Part shown: piece by piece, positions 9,531 to 19,316 of the stretch
Layout: every line of letters starts with the position of its first letter
Position numbering within the stretch: the stretch's first letter is position 1
NCBI RefSeq assembly: GCF_000179575.2
Contig: NC_015636.1
Span: 1,217,495-1,281,494 of the forward strand
From: Methanothermococcus okinawensis IH1
GTDB lineage: Archaea; AGJL01; Methanococci; Methanococcales; Methanococcaceae
Direction of reading: 5' to 3'
DNA length: 64,000 nucleotides
Made by a program: the position numbers and the translations under genes
The notes under the pieces: model-generated
What the model was told of the DNA's origin: nothing
The model's input: the letters and a program-made list of their open reading frames with translations, nothing else
The model's database searches: none

Positions 9531-11507
9531 ATGGCTGAAAGCGATGTCATATTTGATGAATTTAAAGAACATTCAATTTCTGAATTTTTTAGAAAAAACA
9601 GGCACATGCTTGGATACAGTGGTAAATTAAGAAGCATGACTACAATTATCCATGAGCTCGTAACAAACTCATTGGATGCCTGTGAAGAAGCAGAAATTTT
9701 ACCAGATATTGACATAGAAATCAAAAAACTTGGAGCAGACCATTATAAAGTAGTTGTTGAAGATAATGGTCCAGGGATTCCTCCTGAATTTGTTCCAAAG
9801 GTCTTTGGTAAGATGCTTGCAGGTTCAAAGATGCACAGGCTTGTTCAATCCCGAGGTCAGCAGGGAATTGGTGCAGCAGGGGTTCTTTTGTTTGCACAGA
9901 TAACAACAGGAAAACCTTTAAAGATTACCACTTCAACAGGAAACGGAGAAATACATACAATGGAAATAAAGATGAGTATTGAAAAAAATGAAGGGGATGT
10001 AGTTTCTCATGAAGTAAGGAGTGGTTTTTGGAGGGGAACAAAAGTTGAAGGAGAATTTAAGGAAGTTACATACAATAGAAGAGAGCAGGGACCTTTTGAA
10101 TATCTAAGGAGAATAAGCTTATCCACACCTCATGCTAAAATAACCCTTAAAGACCCCGAGGAAACTGTGGTTTTTGATAGAACAGTTGAGGATATTCCTG
10201 AGAGACCGGAAGAAATGAAACCTCATCCTTATGGTTTAACTCCAGATGAGCTCCTATACATATCGAGAAAAACTGAATCTATAAAAATTTCAAGCATGCT
10301 CACAAGTGAATTATCGAGGATGACTTCAAAAAGAATCAAGGAGCTTCAAGAATACATTTTGAGAGATAAACTGCTTGAAAATTATAGGGATAGCACATTT
10401 TGGGATATTGTAGTGGATTGTTATTTAAATGTAAAAATTAATGATTATATTGAAAAATATGCTAAATATGTGGATAAAAAGGAAATCTCAGATGTTAAAG
10501 AGATTATAAACACACTTCCAGATAGTTTATCAGAATTAAAGATTTATTATTTAAAATACTTGATAATGGATTATTTAATTGAGAAATTAGATGAAGAAAC
10601 CATCAATGAGATTAAGAAGCACTTTAAAAAGAAACCTGAAAATTTCATCGAATTTGCAGAGAAAAATTATTTAAATGCTTCATTAATGGATGAATTCAAC
10701 AGAAAACTTAGAACTATTACAAAAAGTCCAAAAGAATTTGTAGATTCATTGGTAAATATGGCAATGGTGTCAGAGGCTGAGCTCGAAAGATTCAAAAATG
10801 AAGTAAAGAATCTCCTAAAAAAGAATCCAAGGGATATGAATTGGAACGATGCAGAGCTCATTGTTAGAGTGATTCAAGACATGGATTTTATGGCACCATC
10901 AACAGCAGGTTTAAGACCTATTGGTGAAGAAAATATTCAGAAATCCTTAAAAACCCTAAATCCAGAATTTGTTAAAACTATTACAAGAAGACCAAAAACC
11001 TATAAAGGAGGTATTCCCTTTGCAGTAGAAGCTGGGCTTGCATACGGTGGAGATGCAGGTAGGATATCTGATAATACGCGAAAAATGGAAATAATGAGAT
11101 TTGCAAATCATGTGCCATTGTTGTTTGATACCTCAGGATGCGGTATAACAAATGCTGTGAAAAGTATAAATTGGAGAAGATATGGACTTAGAAGTGATGA
11201 AGATGTTCCATTGACGGTATTTGTAAATTTAATCTCCACGCATATACCATATACATCGGCTGGAAAGCAAGCTGTGGCATGCAGTAGCGAAGAGAATGAA
11301 GAAATATTTAATGAAATAAGGCAGGCATTAATGATATGTGCAAGAGGACTTGAAAAACACATATCGAAAATAAGAAGAGAAAAGGAAGAAGAACAGAAAA
11401 AGAAATATGTTTTGAAATATGCTGTCATATTTGCAGAGGGGCTTGCCAATATAACAAATAAACCTAAGGAACTGATTGAAGAAAGGATTATTGAGTTATT
11501 AAGATAA
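9531..11507 (+). CDS. top6B: DNA topoisomerase VI, subunit B
   Basis: 658 residues. The ATP-dependent subunit of the type IIB topoisomerase that relaxes and decatenates DNA. The N-terminal GHKL ATPase shows [10 protein letters not shown] (residues 41-50, catalytic E42, Mg-binding N46), DNGPGI (78-83) and GQQGIGAAG (109-117); the helix-two-turn-helix and transducer domains follow, with a switch-lysine region near [13 protein letters not shown] lies 5 bases before the ATG. Subunit A is not adjacent here. Confidence 0.97.
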   Translation: MAESDVIFDEFKEHSISEFFRKNRHMLGYSGKLRSMTTIIHELVTNSLDACEEAEILPDIDIEIKKLGADHYKVVVEDNGPGIPPEFVPKVFGKMLAGSKMHRLVQSRGQQGIGAAGVLLFAQITTGKPLKITTSTGNGEIHTMEIKMSIEKNEGDVVSHEVRSGFWRGTKVEGEFKEVTYNRREQGPFEYLRRISLSTPHAKITLKDPEETVVFDRTVEDIPERPEEMKPHPYGLTPDELLYISRKTESIKISSMLTSELSRMTSKRIKELQEYILRDKLLENYRDSTFWDIVVDCYLNVKINDYIEKYAKYVDKKEISDVKEIINTLPDSLSELKIYYLKYLIMDYLIEKLDEETINEIKKHFKKKPENFIEFAEKNYLNASLMDEFNRKLRTITKSPKEFVDSLVNMAMVSEAELERFKNEVKNLLKKNPRDMNWNDAELIVRVIQDMDFMAPSTAGLRPIGEENIQKSLKTLNPEFVKTITRRPKTYKGGIPFAVEAGLAYGGDAGRISDNTRKMEIMRFANHVPLLFDTSGCGITNAVKSINWRRYGLRSDEDVPLTVFVNLISTHIPYTSAGKQAVACSSEENEEIFNEIRQALMICARGLEKHISKIRREKEEEQKKKYVLKYAVIFAEGLANITNKPKELIEERIIELLR

Positions 11508-11654
11508 TAAGATAAATATAAGTTCTGTAATTTTATCTTTTTAGAATAATAATTTTTAATTTTAATTTTATTATTTATTTTATTATTGTTTTATTTTTAT
11601 TTATCATAAGTTTATTTATTTTATTTATTAATTAACTTAATATTTTTATTTTTA

Positions 11655-11878
11655 GTGAGATTATGAAACAGAATAAGAAATTAGGACAGTGCTTTTATAA
11701 GCAACCTTTAAAAAAGGTTGCTATCCAAAGTCCAAAACTCGCTATCGCTCGTTTTGGAACCTAGATGTGAGATTATGAAACAGAATAAGAAATTAGGACA
11801 GTGCTTTTATAAGCAACCTTTAAAAAAGGTTGCTATCCAAAGTCCAAAACTCGCTATCGCTCGTTTTGGAACCTAGAT
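11655..11878 (+). repeat. Two perfect 112-bp tandem copies of the ksgA start plus a palindromic insert
   Basis: Unit 1 is 11655-11766 and unit 2 is 11767-11878; they appear identical. Each starts with the ksgA ribosome binding site, ATG and first codons ([11 protein letters not shown]), then runs into about 70 bp unrelated to ksgA. That insert holds two hairpins: GCAACCTTT/AAAGGTTGC (11701-11709, 11713-11721) and TCCAAAAC/GTTTTGGA (11731-11738, 11751-11758). Each unit encodes a 33-residue frame ending in TAG. The third, true ksgA start follows at 11887. The units differ from the real gene by synonymous changes (GGA CAG TGC against GGG CAA TGT). Confidence 0.9.
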
Positions 11879-11886
11879 GTGAGATT

Positions 11887-12705
11887 ATGAAACAGAATAA
11901 GAAATTAGGGCAATGTTTTTTAAAAGATAAAAATATCGTAAAAAAAGCAGTAAATGCTGCCGACATAAATAAAAACGACATAGTCTTAGAAATCGGTCTT
12001 GGTAAAGGAATATTAACAAAAGAATTGGCAAAAAATGCAAAAAAGGTATATGTTATAGAATTAGATATGCGATTAGAACCTTTTGCAGAAGAGGTAATTG
12101 CCGAATATCCAAATGTCGAGATAATTTGGAATGATGCATTAAAGGTTAATTTGGATGAATTAAATTTTAACAAAATCGTGGCAAATCTTCCCTATCAAAT
12201 ATCCTCTCCAATTACATTTAAATTTCTAAAAAAAGATTTTGATGTTGCAGTTTTGATGTATCAATATGAATTTGCTAAAAGAATGATAGCTAAGGAAGGG
12301 ACAAAGGAATACGGAAGATTGAGCGTTTCTGTGCAGTATTATGCAAATGTGCAATTTGTATGTAAGGTTTCACCATCTGCATTTTCACCAAAACCAAAGG
12401 TAGATTCTGCAATTGTTAAAATTACCAAAAAAGAACCCAATGAACTTTATTATTTAGAAGATAAGGAGTTTTTTGAAAATGTTGTCAGAGCTCTGTTTCA
12501 GCATAAAAATAAAACTGCCAAAAAGGCACTTATAAACTCATGCCATGAGATGGGTTTGAATCGTGATGAAATTAAAAATATGATAGATACCTTAAATAAC
12601 TTAAATTTATCAAAATTTGATTTAAACGAGAGAGTTTTCACATTAAATATTGAAAAAATAGTGGAATTAAGCAATATGCTTTACAGGATAAAAAATAAAT
12701 TATAA
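11887..12705 (+). CDS. ksgA: rRNA small-subunit adenine dimethyltransferase (KsgA/Dim1)
   Basis: 272 residues. It methylates two adjacent adenines at the 3' end of 16S rRNA using S-adenosylmethionine. The SAM motif [12 protein letters not shown] (residues 33-44) and NLPY (100-103) are present, followed by the helical C-terminal domain. The frame stays open upstream into the tandem repeat, but [14 protein letters not shown] is the conserved N-terminus, so the start is 11887. Two upstream copies of the same start region may act as decoys for ribosomes. Confidence 0.95.
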   Translation: MKQNKKLGQCFLKDKNIVKKAVNAADINKNDIVLEIGLGKGILTKELAKNAKKVYVIELDMRLEPFAEEVIAEYPNVEIIWNDALKVNLDELNFNKIVANLPYQISSPITFKFLKKDFDVAVLMYQYEFAKRMIAKEGTKEYGRLSVSVQYYANVQFVCKVSPSAFSPKPKVDSAIVKITKKEPNELYYLEDKEFFENVVRALFQHKNKTAKKALINSCHEMGLNRDEIKNMIDTLNNLNLSKFDLNERVFTLNIEKIVELSNMLYRIKNKL

Positions 12706-12758
12706 TCAACGCTATGTTTTTTATATCTTAGTCATTTAGATAATAATATTTATCATTT

Positions 12759-12774
12759 TATCGGAGCTCCGATA
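12759..12774. repeat. Perfect 16-bp palindrome upstream of toxin-antitoxin pair
   Basis: TATCGGAGCTCCGATA is a perfect palindrome with GAGCTC at its centre. A related hairpin starting with the same bases lies after the toxin gene at 13446-13473. It may be the ksgA terminator, an operator, or a scar of module insertion. Confidence 0.6.
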
Positions 12775-12884
12775 GATTACTTAATTATTTTTTTTGCATC
12801 ATAAATAATTTTTTTATGGCATATCCTAAAATATATATACTATTAATACCATATTAATAATGTATAAATAAAATGGTGGTATCA

Positions 12885-13130
12885 GTGGTTAAAGCAATAG
12901 TGAATATTTCAGATGAAAACAACCAAATAATTAACATTATAAAGGCAAAATATAATCTTAAAGACAAAAGTGAAGCTATAAATAAGATAATAGAAGAATA
13001 TACGGAATTATTATTAGAACCTGAGTTAAAACCTGATTATGTTGAGAAGATAAAGAAAATTATGAAAAACGAAACACCTATCCATATAGGCTCTGTTAAA
13101 GAATTAAATAAAAGATATTTAGGTGAATAA
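12885..13130 (+). CDS. DUF2683-type antitoxin
   Basis: 81 residues from the GTG at 12885. It resembles the small archaeal DUF2683 family (VKAIVNISDENNQIINIIKAKYNLKDKSEAI), found next to RelE-like toxins and taken as antitoxins with an N-terminal ribbon-helix-helix-like DNA-binding part and a C-terminal toxin-binding tail. The in-frame ATG at 12873 overlaps GGTGGTATC, which is a good site for the GTG, so I prefer the GTG. The toxin starts at the next base after its stop codon. Confidence 0.75.
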   Translation: MVKAIVNISDENNQIINIIKAKYNLKDKSEAINKIIEEYTELLLEPELKPDYVEKIKKIMKNETPIHIGSVKELNKRYLGE

Positions 13131-13436
13131 ATGTATGATATTGAAATTATGCCTTCATTGGATAGAGCTATTACAAAATTATCCAAAAAAGATAGAAAAA
13201 AAGTAGAAATTATTTTGAAAAAAATTAGTGAAATAGCTAAAAATCCACATCACTATAAAAATTTAAGAAAGCCCATGGAAGATTTTAAAAGAGTTCATAT
13301 TGATAAAAGTTTTGTTTTAATATTCACCGTAGATGATAATGAAAAGAAGGTTATATTTGTGGATTTTGCACATCATGATGAGATATACACCAATAAAAGA
13401 TTATTAAAAGTAATAGAAAAATTACGAAAAGATTAA
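13131..13436 (+). CDS. RelE/ParE-family toxin
   Basis: 101 residues with the RelE-like fold signature: an N-terminal strand (YDIEIMPSLDRAI), two basic helices (KLSKKDRKKVEIILKKI), NPHHYKNLRKP, and the strand pair RVHIDKSFVLIFTVD and KKVIFVDFAHHDEIY. Members of this family usually cut ribosome-bound mRNA. The ATG directly follows the antitoxin stop and AGGTGA overlaps the antitoxin end, so the genes are translationally coupled. Confidence 0.85.
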   Translation: MYDIEIMPSLDRAITKLSKKDRKKVEIILKKISEIAKNPHHYKNLRKPMEDFKRVHIDKSFVLIFTVDDNEKKVIFVDFAHHDEIYTNKRLLKVIEKLRKD

Positions 13437-13445
13437 TTTTTTATT

Positions 13446-13473
13446 TTTATCGGAGCTCTGATACTCCGATAAA
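13446..13473 (+). terminator. Hairpin after the toxin gene
   Basis: TTTATCGGAG (13446-13455) pairs with CTCCGATAAA (13464-13473) around an 8-base loop, 10 bp after the toxin stop. It is related in sequence to the palindrome at 12759-12774, so the pair brackets the toxin-antitoxin genes. It could end transcription or mark the borders of a transferred cassette. Confidence 0.45.
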
Positions 13474-13551
13474 TAACATAACTAAATAATTATTATCCAA
13501 TATAACATGAGCATAATTAAAAAACTAAAATTTAATAGGTATTATTATGTA

Positions 13552-15642
13552 TTAATTACTTTTTAAAGACGTATTTTCAAATACAAGGGGGATTATTTCT
13601 TCCAAGGTTTTAGCAGGAATTATCGTTATTCCCTCCGAATCTATTACATCAATCATATTGGATTCTGGGATAATTACCCTTTTAAATCCATATTCTTTTG
13701 CAGCATTTATCTTTTCATTTACTCCGCCTATGGCAAGTATATTACCGTTTAAATCAAGGCTTCCCGTTATTGCAAAATCCTGCTTTAATGGAATTTTTAG
13801 AAGGGATGAAATTATACTTAGGCAAACTGCCGCAGTTGCACTGTCACCATCGATTTTTGAATAGGATTGACTGAATTGTATATATATTTCTTTCGAGTTT
13901 AAATCAATTTCTTCCTCAGATTTTAAAGGTAATTTACCCTCGGATACATATTTTTTAGATAATGCTGATGCCAAAGTAATACTATGTTTTGCAAGGTCTC
14001 CGGTAATGTTTAATAGATGAGTTCCTGGATTTTTTGAATCAACTATTTGGGTAATTATCTTTGTTACATCGCCTATACCATCAGAACCAAGCACTGCTAA
14101 ACCGTATATAACACCAACCTTTGGACTATCATTTGGGACGATATTTTTGTATCGTTTAAAGTTTCTCAGGTAGTCAATGGCAACCTGTTTTGTCATGCTG
14201 TATATACCAGTATTTACAACAGACAGCACATGCTCCCTATCGATATAAATTTTTTCTTTTTCTTTTATTTCTTTTTTAGAATATTTAGTTTTATCTGTTG
14301 CTGTTATTCCTGTTTTTTCTTTTTCCTCTTTATTCTCTTTATCTTTTTCTGTTATTTTGTTTAATACGCCCATAATGCTTTTTAATTTATCTTTATCAAC
14401 ATTTACTGGTAGTGTTTCTGATTTTTTAATATTTTCTTCTTCTGACATTTCATTTATTATGTCCTTTATATTTTTGCCCATTGCTATATCATTTGCCATT
14501 TTTATAATATTTGAAAGTCTTCTTAGTCTTAAAGTTAATCTATCCTTTGAACCTGCAAGCAATTGAGCTATTTTGACTATTTCACAACATGCCTCATAGG
14601 TCATTGGATGTAAATTGTTATTTCTTATCTCCTGAATTATGAACTGTAATAATTTGTCCCTATTTTCCTGGGTATTTTCCATCTTATTTTTGAGAACAAT
14701 TTTATAGTCAATTCTATCAAGTAGCGGAGCTCTTAAATTATTTACATCATCCATGTTTCCAGACATTATCAATGTGAAATCACAAGGTATGGGATTTGTC
14801 TCAACAGTAGCCCCACTTGAATTTGGATTTCTACCGCTTATTGCAAGGCATTTGTCCTGCAATGCAGTTAATATATAATCCTGAACTTCTGGAGGCATGG
14901 TTTTTATCTCATCCACATATAAGATACCTTTATGGGCTTCATGTATTGCCCCAAGAATTATTCTCTTATGAGGTGGGGTTCCAAGAGGTGGCTTACCTCC
15001 GAGAGGGCAGTGTTTAACATCCCCTAACAATTTGGTTACATTATATGCACTGGCTCTTACGAGAGGTCTTTTTTTACATTCGTAAAGCACCACGGGTTTT
15101 AAATCCATAGGACTAACAGCATTTGACATAGAACCTTTTGTAGCTCCAAATACTGTTAAGAAAATAATTACAAATGCCAAGGCAAATGCCACAATTGAAA
15201 CAGTAGCTATTATTCCAAGAACTTTTGAATCTGGAAGTCCTTTCATTAAATATGAGGTAATTGCAGTGAATGCAATCATAAATATTAATATTGTTAATAT
15301 ACTTGGTGGTTGCCTAACCATGCTTGGTTTTATAATTTCGACTTTTTCTTCATAATGACCTTCAACTAACTCTACAATAGGTTTTTCAGGATTTTTTAAA
15401 TTGGGTTTTGCCAATATGGTGTATGGTTTAAAGTCTGTGCTGGATTTTTCTATGAGCTCACCTACTGCTTTAACCATCATGGATTTCCCTACACCGGGGT
15501 CTCCTAAGAGTAAGGCATGTCTTTTATTTTTAACCGCACTTAATACAATATTAAGAGCCTCATCCTGACCTATTATTTGGTCTATTAGTCGTGGTGAAGG
15601 CTCTGGCAGTTCATCCGTTGTTTTAAATTTAATGGAAAACAT
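13552..15642 (-). CDS. lonB: Archaeal membrane-bound Lon protease (LonB)
   Basis: 696 residues. AAA+ module with Walker A GDPGVGKS (residues 47-54) and Walker B ILYVDEIKTMP, two membrane segments inserted after the Walker A region (ILTILIFMIAFTAITSYLM and VLGIIATVSIVAFALAFVI), then a C-terminal protease domain. The Ser-Lys dyad is Ser601 in GDSATAA and Lys644 in VNEKINAA, 43 residues apart as usual for Lon. The ATG at 15642 follows AAGGTGAATAT; the frame to 15672 is longer but unsupported. It degrades misfolded and regulatory proteins at the membrane. A charged Lys/Glu linker precedes the protease domain. Confidence 0.96.
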   Translation of the reverse strand: MFSIKFKTTDELPEPSPRLIDQIIGQDEALNIVLSAVKNKRHALLLGDPGVGKSMMVKAVGELIEKSSTDFKPYTILAKPNLKNPEKPIVELVEGHYEEKVEIIKPSMVRQPPSILTILIFMIAFTAITSYLMKGLPDSKVLGIIATVSIVAFALAFVIIFLTVFGATKGSMSNAVSPMDLKPVVLYECKKRPLVRASAYNVTKLLGDVKHCPLGGKPPLGTPPHKRIILGAIHEAHKGILYVDEIKTMPPEVQDYILTALQDKCLAISGRNPNSSGATVETNPIPCDFTLIMSGNMDDVNNLRAPLLDRIDYKIVLKNKMENTQENRDKLLQFIIQEIRNNNLHPMTYEACCEIVKIAQLLAGSKDRLTLRLRRLSNIIKMANDIAMGKNIKDIINEMSEEENIKKSETLPVNVDKDKLKSIMGVLNKITEKDKENKEEKEKTGITATDKTKYSKKEIKEKEKIYIDREHVLSVVNTGIYSMTKQVAIDYLRNFKRYKNIVPNDSPKVGVIYGLAVLGSDGIGDVTKIITQIVDSKNPGTHLLNITGDLAKHSITLASALSKKYVSEGKLPLKSEEEIDLNSKEIYIQFSQSYSKIDGDSATAAVCLSIISSLLKIPLKQDFAITGSLDLNGNILAIGGVNEKINAAKEYGFKRVIIPESNMIDVIDSEGITIIPAKTLEEIIPLVFENTSLKSN

Positions 15643-15682
15643 ATATTCACCTTTTAAGATATTATTTTTCATTTTTTATTTA

Positions 15683-16237
15683 TTAATTATTTCTCATTAT
15701 TTTCATTTTTAAAAAAGAATCCAATAAATTAATAAGCATTTCTGTAAATTTTAAATTTTTTTCATAAATTTTTTTTGATAATGATTTTCCAAAATCTATT
15801 TGTTCTGGTTCAATACCTATTATTAGTATTTCTGTATCTATATAATATGACAGGTATTTAACTATTACGCTCATAGGTAATGAGTGCGTGGAAAATCCAA
15901 TTTCTGATATATCTTCACTATTTACAATATTTAATGTTCCTGGCGACTTCCCCATAAGTGCAGCGTCAATTATAAGTATTTTGTCAGGTTTTTCCTGTTT
16001 TAAAACATCCGTAAAATTTTCTGGAACCACCCCGCAATTTAGAAGTATAATTTTATCTCTTATGTTATTTACTTCGTTGTTAAGGTCTAAATTATATTTG
16101 TTTTTATAATGTTTTACCAAATTTTCAATCAATAATACTCCAAAGCCATCATCCCCTTTCATAGTATTTCCAATACCCATTATAGCTATTTTTTTACAGT
16201 CTTTTAAATATTCCTCTAAAATTGGTTTTATATCCAA
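15683..16237 (-). CDS. Hydrogenase maturation protease (HycI type)
   Basis: 184 residues from a TTG start at 16237, preceded by AAGGTGAGAACT; an ATG at 16309 is in frame but has no site. The family removes the C-terminal tail of the NiFe hydrogenase large subunit after nickel insertion. Landmarks are IMGIGNTMKGDDGFGVLLIENL with the nickel-sensing acidic residues, IDAALMGKSPGT and the STHSLPMS motif. It is adjacent to and divergent from the Ehb operon, so an Ehb or F420-type hydrogenase subunit is a plausible substrate (inference). Confidence 0.9.
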   Translation of the reverse strand: MDIKPILEEYLKDCKKIAIMGIGNTMKGDDGFGVLLIENLVKHYKNKYNLDLNNEVNNIRDKIILLNCGVVPENFTDVLKQEKPDKILIIDAALMGKSPGTLNIVNSEDISEIGFSTHSLPMSVIVKYLSYYIDTEILIIGIEPEQIDFGKSLSKKIYEKNLKFTEMLINLLDSFLKMKIMRNN

Positions 16238-16620
16238 AGTTCTCACCTTAAATAATAATTTTATATAAAACTTCTTAAGTTTTTTCACTTTTTTATTATT
16301 TTCTACCATAATATTTATATATTTTAAAAAATATTTATCATTATAATTAATGACAAATTATTTATAGCTTCGCATTATTATATTAATATATCACCTATCG
16401 TAATACTATACCATAGTTTTATCATAGAGTATTACTTATTATTTTGCTACATTATATATTATTACAATATGCTACTATATGGCATTAATACTACATATTG
16501 CTATAATTACCACATTATTTCCATATTATTACATATTTACCTCATATCATTATATTATTACATAGCTCTAATTATTAAATTATAATTAAAATTAATGATT
16601 TTTCCTTTTTGGTGATGAAT
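16238..16620. other. 383-bp divergent control region of hycI-like and ehb genes
   Basis: Low-complexity AT-rich sequence with many TATTACATA-like repeats between 16380 and 16570. A leftward TATA candidate lies near 16311-16322. The rightward promoter is not clear by eye. No open frame of interest. Confidence 0.4.
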
Positions 16621-16980
16621 ATGGATTTACAACTTGCCTCATTTATAGCTGCTGGGATTTTAGCTGTTGTAGGATTATATGGTGTCTTCTTTGTAGATAA
16701 TGTTTTAAAAAAAATCATAGCCCTGTCTGCACTTGGAAATGGGGTAAATTTAACTCTTATTGCTATTGGATACAAGGTCGGTGGAATTGTTCCTATTAAA
16801 ATGCCCAATATGGAATTTACATTGTTTGCTACAAAAACAGTTTATCCCCTACCTCAGGCACTTGTATTAACAAATATTGTTATTGAAGCTTCAATGCTCG
16901 CTATAATGCTTGCACTCTCCATAGTATTTTATAAAAAATATAAAACACTTAAATCCTCGATTATATTGAAGGAAGATTAA
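16621..16980 (+). CDS. ehbE: Energy-converting hydrogenase B subunit E (NuoK/MrpC-like)
   Basis: 119 residues with three membrane segments, homologous to NuoK/MrpC. GGTGAT (16611-16616) places the start at the ATG at 16621. It is the first gene of the Ehb operon found here. Ehb is a membrane NiFe hydrogenase that uses ion flow to drive low-potential ferredoxin reduction for carbon assimilation. The subunit letter rests on gene order compared with other methanogens. Confidence 0.8.
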   Translation: MDLQLASFIAAGILAVVGLYGVFFVDNVLKKIIALSALGNGVNLTLIAIGYKVGGIVPIKMPNMEFTLFATKTVYPLPQALVLTNIVIEASMLAIMLALSIVFYKKYKTLKSSIILKED

Positions 16981-17049
16981 ATTTATTACAATATAATTGT
17001 TAAATAATTATTAAAATTAATTTATTATTAAAATAATATGGTGAAAATA

Positions 17050-18498
17050 ATGAATCTACTGCCATTAATTGTAGTGTTTCCATTAATCATGGCTATAATA
17101 TTTAATTACATTTATAAAAGTAAAGTAATTAGGATTTTAGCATTATTAATGGCATTATCCCTTATGGTGCTCCCATTCTTGGGAAGTTATGGAGCATACT
17201 TCTTCGGAGCTCATGGTGTAGAAGGTGGTTTAGTCTCAGGGATAGCATATATATTTAATTCTGCAAAGCAGTTAATGATTTTTATATTGATGTTAATAGG
17301 TTCATTGGTGCTTATTACTGGAATGGGTGAAAAAAAATTAAACGGATTATTTGTAGCACTTATATTAATGGGACTTGCAAGCGTTTCAGCGGTAATTTTG
17401 GCAGATGACCTTTTTAACATATATGTATTTTACGAGATTGTGGCAATAGTTCAGACTGGATTGGTGTTGGCATCTGGAACAGAAAATGCCTACAAAGCAG
17501 GATTTAGATATATGTTAGTAGGTAATATGGCAGGTTCGTTGTTATTGTTGGGAATAGCCTTTTTAATGTCTGCAACAGGAACTCTCAATATAAGCGATAT
17601 GCACAATTACCTTGCAAATAATCCTGCAACACCCACCATATACGGCGGATTATTGATGTTAATTATAGGTTTATGTTATGGTAGTGGTCTTCCACCATTC
17701 CACACAGTTAAAGCGGATGTATATGCCAGAGCAAAACCATTTGTAGCTTCAATGTTGCAAACCTATTCAAAATTTATTCTTGTAGCAATAATGCTTGTAA
17801 TTTTAAAGTTATTTGGTGGATTATCCTACTTCAATGCATCTCATGGCGTATTGATAGCATTATCTGTATTTGGAATGGTATTTGGTGTTGTAATGGCATT
17901 GTTGCAAAGCGATTATAAAAAACTTCTTTCATATCACGCCATAAGTCAGGTCGGTTATGTTGCAGCAGGACTTGCCATTGGAACGCCATTGGGTATTATA
18001 GCGGGGGTATTCCACGCAATAAACAATGCTCTATTTAAAAGTGCATTATTTTTAGGAGCTCATATTGTAAGTAAAAAAGGTTCATCAAATTTAACAAAAC
18101 TTGGGGGTCTTTTACCTGTTATGCCAGCAGTAGCGTTTATGATATTGTGTGCAAAACTTGCAATAAGTGGAGTTCCGCCATTTAATGGATTTCAAAGTAA
18201 ATTATTGCTCGCAGAAGCGGCTATGAATGTAAATATGCCAGAACTTGCAGTTATAATGATATTGGTAAGTATAGGGACATTTGTTTCAATGATGAAAGCA
18301 TTTTACTTAATATTCTTAAAACCTTGCAGTGAAGAAAGGATTGAAGAATATAAAAATACAAAGGTATCCAAATATTCTATATTCTCCTTGGCTATATTGA
18401 CGATATTGTGTATCTTATTAGGTGTTTATCCAGATATTGTAATAAATAACATAGCTCCTTATGCAAATGAACTCGGAAAATCTTGGATATTAAAGTAA
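17050..18498 (+). CDS. ehbF: Energy-converting hydrogenase B subunit F (NuoN/MrpD-like antiporter)
   Basis: 482 residues with about 14 membrane segments. A proton-conducting antiporter-type subunit. The key residues expected are visible: the membrane glutamate in YVFYEIVAIVQTG and the lysine in GLPPFHTVKADVYARAKP. GGTGA sits just before the ATG at 17050, overlapping an unsupported upstream in-frame ATG at 17038. Confidence 0.88.
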   Translation: MNLLPLIVVFPLIMAIIFNYIYKSKVIRILALLMALSLMVLPFLGSYGAYFFGAHGVEGGLVSGIAYIFNSAKQLMIFILMLIGSLVLITGMGEKKLNGLFVALILMGLASVSAVILADDLFNIYVFYEIVAIVQTGLVLASGTENAYKAGFRYMLVGNMAGSLLLLGIAFLMSATGTLNISDMHNYLANNPATPTIYGGLLMLIIGLCYGSGLPPFHTVKADVYARAKPFVASMLQTYSKFILVAIMLVILKLFGGLSYFNASHGVLIALSVFGMVFGVVMALLQSDYKKLLSYHAISQVGYVAAGLAIGTPLGIIAGVFHAINNALFKSALFLGAHIVSKKGSSNLTKLGGLLPVMPAVAFMILCAKLAISGVPPFNGFQSKLLLAEAAMNVNMPELAVIMILVSIGTFVSMMKAFYLIFLKPCSEERIEEYKNTKVSKYSIFSLAILTILCILLGVYPDIVINNIAPYANELGKSWILK

Positions 18499-18611
18499 AA
18501 AATAATAAAAAATTAAATTAAAGTTAAAATAAAAAAATATTATAAAAATAATAAATTAAAATAATAAAATAAAACGAAGAGTAAAAAATGGAAAAATAAA
18601 AGGGGATAATT

Positions 18612-18947
18612 ATGAAAACTTTGGAGTCAAAAAGCCTTGAACTTAAAAAGGTAATAACAAAATCTGGTGCCGAGCTCTATGTAATTGAACTTTCAGATAA
18701 TCATTTCTTTATTGAGCAGAATCCACTGAAAAAATCAAAATATGGCGTAGCATATAGTAAATTAAAGGAAAAATATCCTGAATATTATATGTTTTGGGAG
18801 ATTAAAAATAACAAATATACTGGAAAATTATTAACCGGAGCTCTTCTTAAAAAGGAAGATATCGACCCATTTATTACTGAAATCTTAAATGATGAGGAAT
18901 ATAAGGAATATGAGGATGTAAAAGAAAATATTGAAGATTATAGGTAA
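18612..18947 (+). CDS. ehbG: Small soluble protein in the ehb operon, probably EhbG
   Basis: 111 residues, no membrane segment, mixed charged sequence (ELYVIELSDNHFFIEQNPLKK; then KEKYPEYYMFWEIK). It lies between the EhbF and EhbH positions, so the EhbG name comes from order only. AGGGGATAATT precedes the ATG. Its biochemical role is unknown; a soluble gene here suggests a peripheral part of the complex. Confidence 0.55.
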   Translation: MKTLESKSLELKKVITKSGAELYVIELSDNHFFIEQNPLKKSKYGVAYSKLKEKYPEYYMFWEIKNNKYTGKLLTGALLKKEDIDPFITEILNDEEYKEYEDVKENIEDYR

Positions 18948-18976
18948 TAATATGCAATATAACTAATGGTGGTTTT

Positions 18977-19285
18977 ATGGAATACGATAAATTTCAGAAG
19001 GAAATGGAAAAAGAAGGACATGGAGATGGAATATCCGTTGGTGCAGGGCTAACAGGTGAATCCATATTATATGGTTTTTTGATTATGTCTGTTTTGCTGT
19101 TATTTAGGGTATTCAGCGATATATTATTTGCAATTATGGGGGTTTCAGTAATTGGATTAATGCTTTCAGTTATGCCAGTATTGTTTAAATTCAATGAAGA
19201 AAATTCAAATCATATAAACATGCAGTTATTCTGGATATCCATATTTGTAGGTATTTTATCCGTTGTGGTATACTTTGCTAAGTAA
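18977..19285 (+). CDS. ehbH: Energy-converting hydrogenase B subunit H, membrane protein
   Basis: 102 residues: a polar Gly-rich N-terminus then three hydrophobic helices. The sequence resembles the small Mrp-like subunits of group 4 hydrogenases. A GGTGG site precedes the ATG at 18977. Named EhbH by position between EhbG-like and EhbI-like genes. Confidence 0.6.
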   Translation: MEYDKFQKEMEKEGHGDGISVGAGLTGESILYGFLIMSVLLLFRVFSDILFAIMGVSVIGLMLSVMPVLFKFNEENSNHINMQLFWISIFVGILSVVVYFAK

Positions 19286-19316
19286 TAATAAATATTATTA
19301 ATATTTTGGTGATACA

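Noticed and set aside
16380-16570. Short TATTACATA-like repeats as a CRISPR or operator array
   Set aside because: The units vary in length and sequence with no spacers; simple AT-rich low complexity explains them.
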